Positions 1 to 22,820 of a stretch of DNA of 64,000 nucleotides are shown one piece after another. The DNA lies in assembly GCF_032854445.1 (NCBI RefSeq), contig NC_088296.1, forward strand, positions 8,344,706-8,408,705, given 5' to 3'. The stretch is from Liolophura sinensis (taxonomy: Eukaryota > Mollusca > Polyplacophora > Chitonida > Chitonidae). Both the position numbers and the translations under genes were made by a program. Position 1 is the stretch's first letter. Each line of letters starts with the position of its first letter. Below the pieces are notes generated by a model. The model did not search any database and was not told the origin of the DNA. It saw only the letters and a list, made by a program, of their open reading frames with translations.

Positions 1-1758
1 GGACAAAATTTCTTTTCACAAAGATCTGTGTAGTCGAACGCCAAATCAGTCGATTCAGGTTTTAAATTTTTCAAAAAAAAAATAATGTTTGCCACAGGCA
101 CGACAGGAATTCTATTTAAGGTGGTCATTTTACTTGTATAGATCAGTTTGTTCAATCCTGTTTTAACATGTCCAAACGCTGCTTTTGTAAACAAAATTGT
201 GTGTGCACGAGTGAGGCTTACGCAATGTGTACCTTTTTGTGTTCAAGTCGTCTGTATTCCGTCCATGGAAGCTAACTGGGTCAAGTCTCATTTAGGGTCG
301 CTATTGCATGATCAGGACTGTACTGTGTACGTGTCTACACATGCGTATCAGCTACACGCTCTTTTTGGGCTGGCTACATACATGCGCATTATAAAGTATA
401 TATGAATAATCGCTTCTGCAGAGGAGGTTGTTATCTACAGCATTCGTCTACTTGTAGACACTGCACAAAAGACTACAATGTGAAGAGGTAGGTATACATG
501 CAGCAGAGCATGACGACATTGTGATGGTTGAGAAAGAACCACACGTAACCAGGGGAATACACACAAAAAGTAATCTTTTAAAAGGACTTAATGCGCTTAA
601 GCGGATTATCGGCCTCAGAGACGTACGATAAAAAAGCGTAAAATTCAAAATCCCAGCACAGTTCTGTAAATTTCCAAATCCGAATTATAAAACTTCGTCA
701 AATCACTCGTAAAAGTGATATAGGTATAAAAATCTGCTTAGCAATAACCTTCCGGAAACGCACTGTCGATCAATAATCTTTAGTTATGAAGGTATGAAGA
801 TCAAAGTTAAGAATTTCTTTATTGAAACTTTTATGTGTGTATTTCTAAGTGCTGTCAAAGTGTTGTTGGGGTTTGATGTTCACATGTAAAAACACAAACT
901 CTATAATGTGATCAGTTTTGTCACACTGTGGCAAGTTTAAAATCCGATTTTCGGCCATAGTCTAACAGGAATCTTTCATAGTCCAGTGAACTACAGAACA
1001 CACTGTGGATGACGTATGGCACATTTAGGAAGAGTTCGAATCTTTGTAGTTCTGTTCTTTCCGTGGGCAACATTCATTTTGTGTCCTTGTATTAAATAAG
1101 TGCTATCATGAATTAGAATGGATAAGTTCAGTTATGGTATCGTGAGCGATATGCTGAGCTCAAAGTCCAATTTTTACAAGTTTTATATCCCACCGGTAGA
1201 TTATCGGTTTACGAACATTTTTCAGTAAGAACTTATTGTAAGACGATATTAACACAAGGTATTCATCTTAACTCAGAGGAAAACGCTCGCTATCACCAGA
1301 AGTCGCGACCGAGCTAGTGACACTGACAGGTCGTTGTTACTCAACTTACTTCAATATTTTCTGACTTACACGCTCAAGGTAAATGCTTACACGATGTTTT
1401 CAGTTTTGAATGCATCTTGAGTACTTCTTTCTCTCAATCTCAGCTTATGTCTCTCTCTTTTCTGTGAGCATTTTTGGTCGTTGTATTTCACGCAGACTCA
1501 CTCATATTTTCTCTCCTGTAGAACTTTGACAGCTATTGCGTCATATGACCACAAAACGCGATTGATCGTTTCTCAAACAAGCACGCTGTCGCCTGAAAAA
1601 ATCTGCCCGAAAATTGAAAGTTTGGAGTGTTACTATACGAATATGGGATATAGCTTAAGGCTGTAATTTTTGCACGTACACCATATTGAGCAATCTGTAT
1701 CATACTGTGGAGTTTCAATTTTCAAACCTTGACCTCGTTTTTATAGAAAATCTATTGT
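1..1758. other. No gene recognised
   Basis: AT-rich DNA with only short frames (the longest is 85 codons at 148-405) that match no domain I recognise and have no splice context. I see no coding signal here. Confidence 0.5.
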
Positions 1759-1926
1759 CTGAGTGATTCTAGAATATATTCTGTTATTGCAGCAGATTAT
1801 TCTGTTAAATATAACACTCATAATCTATTAATTCAACATAACCATTCTATTGGACTAACAGAATTTTATGTTAAATGTGACAGAATATTATGCTATAATA
1901 ACAGAATAGATTGTAGAATCTGTCAG
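1759..1926 (-). mobile_element. MITE-like inverted-repeat element, copy 1
   Basis: About 168 bp with terminal inverted repeats related to ctgaatgatgctagaatg, rich in attctgtta motifs and with an internal palindrome around attctgttagtctaatagaa. It is inverted relative to four further copies at 28160, 29703, 52362 and 61671. No coding capacity. Confidence 0.7.
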
Positions 1927-2442
1927 ACAACAGATTTTCTGTTTAAGTTCAAAAAACATTTTTTTACTGTAGGGGCATATGGCCATTTTGAAACTAACCA
2001 TTTTAAATGTAACCTGAGGTAAGGTTTTACTTTAACTGTGAATGTAAATGATCTCAGACCCCTATTGATTTTCCTTAAGCGACAGTCCTGTAACACAGTT
2101 CTAAACACTTCGTGGCCGCTAGGCTTCGGTGCATGTCTTGCCCAGTCTGTGAGGGAGCGGCCATAGAAATCTTGATATAGGCTGACGTAACAATCTGAAC
2201 CTTTTCATGAAAGAAGCAGGAAGGGGCGCCTAGCAACGCCTCAGCACCACCCTTACCTGGCCAGAGTTGAGACAATTCGTATCATTCTGACACCAAGCTT
2301 GTAAAAAGAAAGCTGTAATTTTGAAACATACTTTTACACGTCCCAAAAGCGTTCTGAAGAAATTGTGGAAATTTCGGCAACAATTTAATCCAGCTGATGA
2401 CTTCTTTAGCTGATTGACTGTACTGAGTTACAACGTAAAAGT

Positions 2443-2598
2443 TATTTATTTATTTATTTGATTGGTGTTTTACCCTGTACTCAAGAAAATTTCACTTATG
2501 CGACGGCGGTCGGCATTATGATGGAAAGAAACCGGGCAGAGCCCGGAGGAAACCCAAGACCAGTCGCAGGCTGTTAACAGACCTTCCTACGTAATGTA
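2443..2598 (-). mobile_element. SINE family 1, truncated copy
   Basis: Reverse-oriented: (ttta)n tail at the left, then the conserved body (ggtgttttac, tcaag, ttcacttatgcgacggcgg, aaaccgggcagagcccgg). The tRNA-like head is missing. Confidence 0.8.
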
Positions 2599-3055
2599 AG
2601 AGTTATGTTAAGACCAGTATATCCCCATATTGTTTTGAGTACAAATTATCTTCTACTACCAGTGTTCGGCATTGGCTATACATACAATAATAGTGTTAAT
2701 AATAAACTGCTCATTAATGTTTTGGTACATTAAATGAAAACTTAAAGAATCCGCTATCAATAACAAGGCTGTCAAAAAGAACACATAAAATAAGTTTCGT
2801 CGTCATACTTGAACATGACCGGTATCCGTAAGAGAGGTTAATTGAGCCCAAATATTGACCTTTGACCCGTTCTCCAGGAGATTTGCGAATGGAATTGTCG
2901 CAGTGCACGGATATTTCACTGAAGAATCACTAATTTTGGAGTTTGCAGCTATAGTGCTGTGTATTCCACATGTAAAACGTTTATGACCCTACTGGACCAA
3001 TAAATCCTAACTCTCTCTCGGCTGCATAACCTATTTTCCAAATGTGTGTATGCTT

Positions 3056-3185
3056 GAGTTTTTGCATCGTACTTAACAATGCCTCTGTCATATGACGATG
3101 ATGAGTCATTTGGTTTTTGTACGCACAATGTGTCTTCCTGTGACGCTACGTGTCACAAACCACCAAAGCTGTGTTGTGCCCCCTG
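3056..3185 (-). mobile_element. SINE family 3, fragment
   Basis: Reverse complement of the family 3 3' region: gtacttaacaatgcctctgtcatatgacgac-like sequence followed by the body. Compare the copy at 51065-51195. Confidence 0.5.
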
Positions 3186-3365
3186 TGTATGGCACTGTAC
3201 AGTATGTAGAGATATATAACAGCGCACAAGCTTTGCCGTTTAAGTGAATTTGTGGTAGGCCTCATTTTGTTCGAATATAACACGTAAGTAATCCAGTGTT
3301 TCCTGTATGAGAAAATTACAAAGTCTTAGAGTAAAAAAAAAAGAAAACAAAGTCGGGAAACTTCG

Positions 3366-3672
3366 GGATCAAACCAGTGTCAAGTCATATCAAGGACGTT
3401 ATAAATGACACATAGTGCTACCTCGTCTGGCGCTCACCACTAAGAACAAGGGAACATGACTGATTGAGTAGGTGCCAGTGTTATGCGACTGGGTGGAGTG
3501 TCATATGTGGTGTATTGGGCATGACACTTCGGTGACCGCATCACTCTGACTACATGGACTCCCCCTGCCACTAGAAGACAAAATATATGTTCACACCTGT
3601 AATAACTCCTTGTCGTCATAACAATGAAACATTGGTAAGTACAGTGATAAACCCCAAGCATACATACATACA
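3366..3672 (+). mobile_element. SINE family 3 copy
   Basis: Shares with 18238-18537 the block ctcgtctggcgctca, a gtgccagtgttatg region, ccccctgccacta, ttgtcgtcat and a 3' end ...aaaccccaagcatacatacata. The tail consists of cata repeats. Confidence 0.65.
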
Positions 3673-4360
3673 AAATCTGTTTTATGGGAAGGTGGGCTGA
3701 AAACTCAAAAATTTGATGTTGATAAATCTCAGTGGGTACTCAAAAAGTACCGCAATCCAAAACGTTGTCTACGGTGCCATCTTTGTACGGTATGCACAAG
3801 GCAGCGTTGAGCTAACAGACATATTAATTCAGACTGGTAAGCATAGTACAAGCATTTCAGGTTTTGAAACCCTCAACCTTGTCTCGCCCATATCTGCGTG
3901 AATTAACATTTTCCCGATATGCCGACTGGGCCTATTAAACTCTGTCTGAACATGAGACTGACAACAACGGACTCTCCACACGCAACGTTACACTTTAACA
4001 ACCAGTAAATATTTGACTAGATTAAATTCTTACATTCTTAGAATTACATGGTCAGTCCACAAGAATTATGCTTACCTGGGAATGTATAAGTGGTAAAAAT
4101 AAAATAAAACCTCATTGTGACATCATCAGTGCTGTCTATAACGCTCACAGAAGAATACCTGCAGTTTTCTGAACATATTGCAGTGACATTCTAATAAATT
4201 TGAGAAACATATTTGTTTTCCTTGTGATTATGCTATCTTGACTAGCTTTTCCCTTTATAAAGATTTCACCAAAGAAAAGGGCACGATATGGTAAGACGGG
4301 GAATCGGCCACAGTGGAAGAAATTGTGCACCTCAAGAAGCGAAACTGATTATAGCTGTGA

Positions 4361-16082
<11,722 letters not shown>

Positions 16083-16385
16083 GCAGAAGACGTATACATG
16101 GCTGCCGGACAAACATGCCTGTATTGTTTATGTTTTTTCAATATGTCATGTGGTCTGTCTCTAAGATGTACACGTACATGCATTGAGGAGCGAGTACAAA
16201 GAACAGTTTTGTTGAGTTGTTTAAGCCCTTAAAATACTGACACAAGCAAGCAACCTGCTAGAACGTCTAGTACAAATAGTCTCATAAGAGTTTTAGGAGA
16301 ACGTCGGCTTAAGGCCATGCGTAGTGAAGGATGAAAAATTGCGAAGTATGTAACAATATTAACACGTTCATTTTCTAAAGTTTCG

Positions 16386-16391
16386 AATAAA
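16386..16391 (+). terminator. Candidate polyadenylation signal of the SRCR gene
   Basis: AATAAA about 300 nt downstream of the stop codon. It is the first clear hexamer after the tail exon; no transcript data. Confidence 0.5.
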
Positions 16392-16984
16392 CATCCAAGT
16401 GCTATATCACTACCTACTGCCCTCTGTGGCGTGTGTCATTTTTCGAGTTCCATAAAGTCGCCATGAAGTTGCCCCAGACAATCCTGAATGGGACGAATTC
16501 GAAGTCATGGCATCTGTGAGACCTGAAATAATCTTAAAACCACATTAAAGCACAATGCCAAACAACTATTGGTTCACATTTGTGCGTGCCATGGACCAGT
16601 TGCTATGCGACAAAGCTTCCTGTCGACGAGAACGTATCATAATCCATAATCAAGATCATGTTGACCAGAAATCTAACAAAAACACTTTGTTAAAATTCTG
16701 ATGTTTAAGGAAACCTCTCAAAAGTGGGGCGTTACACTTTCTGATACGCATTGGAGTTGTTTCTACCAGACGGGAAACCAGATCACTGCATGCAGTGAAT
16801 ATAGCTGGATTATAGCTGGATGTAGCCATGGATGGGTTCCAGCGCTAAGGAGTTAGCATATATCGCAATTGTCTGATTTGTTTCGTCCGTGTCGCAGGTC
16901 TACATTGTACTGGGATTTGAACATTAGTAGAGAACTTGGGGAAGACGATAACGGAACTCAGTAGAAAAATGCACAAGATGTGGG

Positions 16985-17165
16985 GTACCTGCCATCAACT
17001 TTCGGATGGACTGGGCTTTCCCCATGCTCAACCTGGTTTCTTCCTATCATAATGCTGGTCTCCGTTATATAAGTGAAATTTTCTTTAGTACGGCGTAAAA
17101 CTCAAAGCGAACGAATAAAAAAATAAATAAATAAACAAACAAATAAATAAATAATACAAATAAAA
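16985..17165 (+). mobile_element. SINE family 1, diverged and truncated
   Basis: Recognisable by cataatgctgg, tataagtgaaattttcttta and gtacggcgtaaaac, with a long (aata)n tail. Confidence 0.75.
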
Positions 17166-17763
17166 AATATAAAAAAACAATAAATGAATAAATGGAATAA
17201 ATGCTGGACTTGCATTACCTGTTATATGCGATACAATCTGAAGTGCTAAGATGAAAGTCCCTTGTCTTTAATGCTTACTATTAGAGTTAAATTGTTTCAA
17301 TGTTTAGACAAGAGATATACGAATCAATCCCTTCACTAATTTCGGCTCTACAGCTGACGCGTCCACCATAAACTGGAAAGTAATAACGTAGATGACGGCC
17401 GTTTTCACTGCGCACGCCTAAGACTCCCTGACGACGAAACAAACTAATCTAAGTGGTTTTCTAACAAAGCACGGTAATGTAACTTTCGGCAAACAGCTGA
17501 GACGAATCGTGGGTTGTCGTCAAAGTTTTGTCGTAAAATATTTAGAAATGACCATGTTCTTTTGTTTAGCCAAGATATTACGAATTCTACGCATGCACCA
17601 CTCACAGTTTGCTGTCTGACTTATGCATGAATCATAAACTTACCGAGATATTGCCCTGGAAATGGCGAGCATACAATGGTACGACTCATCACGCCGGCCT
17701 ACGTTAAGCCGTAGCTAAATTAACTCACACGTTGTGCTGACAGGGCAGATCAAAACATTACAG

Positions 17764-17890
17764 TACGCGGTCGTGGGTTTCCCCGGGTCTCTGTCCGGTT
17801 TCCTCCCACCATAATGCTGGCCGCCGGCGTGTAAGTAAAACATTCGCGGGATTGTCATAAAGCACCAATCAAAAAATAAATCAAATAATT
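17764..17890 (+). mobile_element. SINE family 1, truncated
   Basis: Contains gtcgtgggtttccccgggt, caccataatgctggccgcc and a modified 3' end. An A/C-rich low-complexity run follows at 17917-17956. Confidence 0.75.
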
Positions 17891-18237
17891 CAAAACATTA
17901 CATCCGAGTTTACAAAAAAAAACCCCAAACCACCCCCCCCCCCCAAAAAAAAAATAGGCAGGTTCCGTTTACGTGATCTGACGAGCGTTTTGCACGCGCA
18001 TTAGGGAGTACAACATTAGATTTATTGTCCTTGGTGGCCTTCATTATATGTAATACCCAAACAACTAAGGCTGACATTGTGAATGTCTAGTAACGTCACT
18101 GTACTTTTCACCAAGGTCAGCATAATCCAAGGTGATACTGTTGTGTAAGTGCGAATATTTCACCATCTGCAGATACGCTGCTCTGATTTTAGTCTCCACG
18201 CTGTCTTTCATATAATATCGCAACGTCTATCTCTTCC

Positions 18238-18537
18238 ACTTCCGAAACCGGAAGACCTGGCATCAAACCTAGCTCAGGTCATACTAAAGGCTTTAAGTAT
18301 GGTACTTGCTGCTGCCTCGCTTGGCGCTCAGTATAGATGGGCTAGGGCGAGAAGACCTGACTGTTGACCCGGTGTCAGTATTATGTGAATGGTGCATCAG
18401 TGGCGGCAGCAGTGTGGCGGCATAGACTCGCCCTGCCACAAGAAAACACATTACATACACCTCATGACTCTTTGTTGTCAGATGACTGGAAAATTGTTAA
18501 GTACGATCTTAAACCCCAAACATACATACATGCATAC
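18238..18537 (+). mobile_element. SINE family 3 copy
   Basis: Contains cctcgcttggcgctcagtat, gttgacccggtgtcagta, gtcagatgactggaaaattg and aaaccccaaacatacataca. Its 3' end resembles family 2, which suggests that the same LINE machinery mobilised both. Confidence 0.7.
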
Positions 18538-18554
18538 TGTCTTTTTTTTACAAC

Positions 18555-18792
18555 TCATGAAGGGGATAGTGCAACGACTGGTTGACCCGTATCAGTATAA
18601 TTGCTCGGGCGGTGCGGCTTACTTACCTTCGGTAAGTCGTCTCACTAAAATAGTACCAGATATAAGAGCGGTGAAAATCCGTCCTGCAACAAGGAGGCAT
18701 ATTACATACACCCTAATGATACCTTTGTCGTCATATGACTGAAAAATTTTTGAGCTCGACGTTACATCCTAAGCACCCACTCATTCACTCGT
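18555..18792 (+). mobile_element. SINE family 2, 5'-truncated
   Basis: Begins at gaaggggatagtgcaacgac and runs to ctaagcacccactcattcac. It lies head to tail behind the family 3 copy. Confidence 0.82.
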
Positions 18793-18937
18793 TTTTACAA
18801 CTTACTCTGATAAAATCGCATTCCGCTCTCCACGTACATTTCTTAACTCATCGAACCACTCTAAAGACAGCCACAGATACGCATCACTAGTGTTAAATCG
18901 CTTATAGCATTTGCTTCCCTTTCTAGAGGTCTAGTGA

Positions 18938-19010
18938 TTTGATTTATTTATTTAACTGGCGTTTTACGCCGTTCTCAAGTATACATCACGTATGCGAAAG
19001 CTTCCCAGAT
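18938..19010 (-). mobile_element. SINE family 1, short 3' fragment
   Basis: Tail (ttta)n plus gcgttttacgccgttctcaa in reverse orientation; only the 3' end is present. Confidence 0.65.
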
Positions 19011-19107
19011 TGCAATGTTCGTGTTTCAAGGCAAGTTTCATAAAATCACTTGACTATAGATAATATAAAAGAGGAAACAAAACTAAGAGGTTTGTGAGTT
19101 TCTTTGT

Positions 19108-19375
19108 GACAACGTCGTGGCTCAGTTGATTAACGCACTAGCTCAGCGTAATGACGCAGGAGCCTCTTACCAATGCGGTCACTGTGAGTTCAAGCCCAGC
19201 TCATGTTAGCTTCCTCTCCTGCCGTGCATGGGAAGGTCTGACAGCAACCTGCGCATGGTCCTGTGTTTCCGCCGCGCTCTGCCCGGTTTCTTCCCACCAC
19301 AATGTTGGCCGCCGTCGTATAATGAAATATTCTTGAGTAGGGCGTAAAACATCAATTGAATAAATAAATGAATTA
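19108..19375 (+). mobile_element. SINE family 1, nearly full length
   Basis: Head gtggctcagttgattaacgc, box-B-like ctgtgagttcaagcccagct, body and tail in order. The internal frame at 19151-19336 is SINE sequence and not a gene. Confidence 0.88.
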
Positions 19376-22375
19376 AAATATTTTCATAATATGCGCGACA
19401 CTATCTGTGCTGGATGTTAGATTATACTATATTTATATTCTTTTCAGCTAACTACAAGATTCAAATGTAAAATATAAAAGACTTACAACACAGAGGGTAA
19501 AACTAAAGCAGCGACATGCAGAGTTCTAGCTGGCAAATGTTTACACGTAACCAGTGAAATACGGTCTCTTATCAAATCAATCGAGTTATAGGTTAATCTA
19601 ACTGTTCAGGTAAATGTTTAAATAGTAGCATATTACACGCTCCATTGTACCATTGCTCGAGCAGAAATAGATTTAGCACAGTGCAGTGATGTTTCTCGAT
19701 AAATAGGTTAGATATTACACATACTGATTCATTTATCCTCTATAAAGACCACCTGACTTCCGTATGTACCATGACAAATATCATGAGGTTTGTCAGGAAG
19801 TTGCCAGAGGTTGGTGGTTTTCTCGTGGCATTCTGGCTTCCTCCGCCTATAATAATGACTGTCAACTCACTATTAAATTAAGCAGGAAAGAAGTAAATAA
19901 CAGACGCTTAATGCATTATTATAAAATGTAATTATGCAAAAACAGAAACGTCCTACAACAACCGAAACTACTGTCAGGACACATCCAAATAAAAACCAAT
20001 AGAACCGCAACACCGATCCCTACTGCGGGGTCATTTGTTGATGGTGGAGTTTGTGCTGCTGTAATGCAAAGAGCCCATAAGTGTCATATTTTGCGAAATG
20101 TTGCTTATCACTGTTAAATGTGACGCCAGAATTGCATTTTGAGTGCTTCTAGACCTGTTTGGTCTAATATATTGCAATTAACATTAGTGCATATTGACTT
20201 GCCAAAAACTGCTTAAGCCACGTTGCTATGGGGCATGTGAATTTAAGCATTTATATGAACAAAACCCTAACTGAGGTGAATTAACAAGAGAAAAATTTCT
20301 AGTGGCTACATGTCATAATTTGCCAACTTATACACTAACTTCGTTGATCGGGTTTTACTCTCTAAATTGTACACACGTTTCAGGAACTGTGTGAGCTTTC
20401 ACAGCAAATCAGGATCGAATCCTCTTCTGTCTAATTAGGATGGAGTCTTGAGTCTTGAAAATTGCGGGCATGTGGCGAGGTCTGCTGGTTTCATGTAGAT
20501 TCTTAACTAGCTTCCCACACCAAAAACTTTGTCGAAATTTAATGTTTATAGTAGTGCGTATAATTCTAATGAAATATTAAATAGATTAGTTACATAAATA
20601 AGCCTCGTGTTATGGATTGGATAAAATTTGTTTAATTATGGAAAAAATTATCTTTATTTATTCATTTTTGATTTACTTATTTCTTATTTCATTTATTTAT
20701 TTATTTTACGGTTACGACTGCGGACACTTTTTGGTTGGAGGAAACCGGAGTGCGCGGATATACACACAAATTTACTTAAGACAAGTGGTCTTCAACGAGC
20801 ATACCGCGTACAAGGACAGTTTTAGTAAGTCCGTGAGAGCATGACGTACAGGAGATTGACTCGAACTACTTAACTATGACTTGTATGCTGTCTCTTCCGT
20901 TGGGTAATACCTTCAACGCGTAACATTGTCATTCAGTCCACTTTCTCTCGAAACTGAAATATGCATTTAAGATTTCTTATTGGCCGATAATGACTCAGAT
21001 AAAGCTCTTGTATGTAAATGAATGATAAATGTGATGACAAACTCAGCATTTTCAGTAATTCTAGACCTGTGACGTCAAATAAATTGCAACTAATGTGACT
21101 GCTCTTTTTTTACCTTAATCTGCCTCAACCCCTGGTGCTATGGTGCGTGTAAATTGCTAAATTTGTCAGTTTTTAACCTTGTGCCTTACCATTGATGCCC
21201 AAATTGTAACTTGGATTGCCCAGTTGCGAGAGGGAATTGGACTCTCATTGGACAAAACGTATAAAATTGACCATAACAAGCTGCTAGCCGGTTTGTGTCC
21301 TGAGGTAGATATCTTTACTCGCTTCACAATATGTGCTGTGAATGCGTGCATAAGGAAACGTGGATCGTTTGAAGACGGTACTAAAATAACTTTCTAATTT
21401 TCAGTATGTTACACACTATGTTTAACTGATGCAAGTATACAGACTTCTGTACACATATCTAATCAGGTTTACTGGTTTGGATTTGTTGCCGTTTGGACCT
21501 AATGCCCATGTTAAGATTTTTTCCCACATTTACTATGGGCGTCTCGACTTATGGGTAGTGTGAACAGGACTGGCCAAGGCAAACCATCATGTCACACTTA
21601 TTATAGATCTCTCCTTGTTTGAACACTTTTATATTTGTAAATAGAAATGTGATCTTATGCAAATTTCTTATAATACTACAGTTTGGCCACTTATTGTCAC
21701 GAAGGCCGCAAGAACAATTGGGTTCTCCAACCCTCTACAAAGGGAAGCAAATCGTGTAACAAATAAAACAGCAGTGTCCTCTACCACTATATTCAATACC
21801 AACACCAGTAATCATGAGTAATCATGGCTAACATTGTTATTTAAAGCGATAGAGGGCACTGTTGTTCCATGAGGTACAATATTTGCCTGTCTTAATAGAG
21901 GGCTGGTGAACTTCATTGGGCAAGTCAGAGCAAAGAAATCCAGAAAAGTCCGTGCGAAAACATGCGGCAAAAAAGTAGGTGATGTAACCATTTTACTGGA
22001 ACACAGGAAATAGACTAATGCTGTTGGGGACACCATTTTTCTTTCTTTATGTCGGCTAAAAAGGAAAATAAAATTAAGTTTGAGCAACAAATTGTTTGTG
22101 GTGTGCATCGGCCATTGTTTCACTACTAGACGTCATCCGGTTGTATCTTTGGGGTTTTATTATGTGGTGATTAAGTGGGGCCAGATCAAATCCATATAAC
22201 AAGTTACACGTGTCAAATGACGTGGGTGACCACAACAGCTGTAGTGACCAATCACAGTATCCTTCGTACGTGTATATCACAGACTTGAAATCACTCGAAC
22301 ATACAACATGGATCTCGAGGTTAACACTTGACTAAATGTATTAGCAGAAAGATTTACTTTCGTTGACACTGACGG

Positions 22376-22541
22376 GGCCTCCGTGGCACAGTTGGTTAGC
22401 GCGTTAGCGCAGCGTAAAGACCCAAGAGTCTCTCACCAATGCGGTCGCTGTGAGTTCAAGTCCAGCTCATTCTGGCTTTCTCTCGGCCGTATGTGGGAAA
22501 ATCTGTCAACAACCTGCGGATGGTCGTGGGTTTCCCCCCGG
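22376..22541 (+). mobile_element. SINE family 1 running into the assembly gap
   Basis: Complete tRNA-like head and half of the body (tggtcgtgggtttcccccc), then N. The rest of the element, and part of the tail exon of gene A, fall in the gap. Confidence 0.88.
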
Positions 22542-22741
22542 NNNNNNNNNNNNNNNNNNNNNNNNNNNNNNNNNNNNNNNNNNNNNNNNNNNNNNNNNNN
22601 NNNNNNNNNNNNNNNNNNNNNNNNNNNNNNNNNNNNNNNNNNNNNNNNNNNNNNNNNNNNNNNNNNNNNNNNNNNNNNNNNNNNNNNNNNNNNNNNNNNN
22701 NNNNNNNNNNNNNNNNNNNNNNNNNNNNNNNNNNNNNNNNN
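22542..22741. other. Assembly gap of 200 N
   Basis: Exactly 200 unknown bases. The true size may differ. It separates a SINE from the 3' part of the cytoplasmic-tail exon of gene A. Confidence 0.99.
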
Positions 22742-22820
22742 CAAGTCAGTTGTGCCGTTCTGAATGGGGTCTGGATTAGAACAAGTGCCAGTGCCCAGCT
22801 TTTTTAAATATCGGTTCCTC
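22742..22820 (-). CDS. Gene A cytoplasmic-tail exon, truncated by gap
   Basis: Follows acceptor ttgcag in phase 2. It encodes QRNRYLKKLGTGTCSNPDPI and then QNGTTDL before the N run. It aligns with the start of the B tail (RHQHLKHPGNGTYYNGDPNP). The basic residues just inside the membrane fit type I topology. Confidence 0.8.

Larger units (their letters stand above)
16400..22375. other. Intergenic region between convergent genes, repeat-rich
   Basis: Between the SRCR gene and gene A I find only the SINE copies listed separately, low-complexity stretches and short frames. Parts of 20010-20230, 20990-21180 and 45600-45730 resemble each other (gtgatgacaa, attctagac, ttgcaa blocks) and may be an unnamed dispersed repeat. 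Frames at 21179-21397 (+) and 21812-22123 (-) are the longest; I do not recognise either product. Confidence 0.5.

Noticed and set aside
20690-20870. Possible further SINE (ttta tail, ggaggaaaccggagtgcgcg)
   Set aside because: Only a short resemblance to known bodies in the window; a single copy, so not enough to name an element.
21812-22123. 103-codon minus-strand frame
   Set aside because: No recognisable domain, no matching splice context and no homologue in the window; left unannotated.
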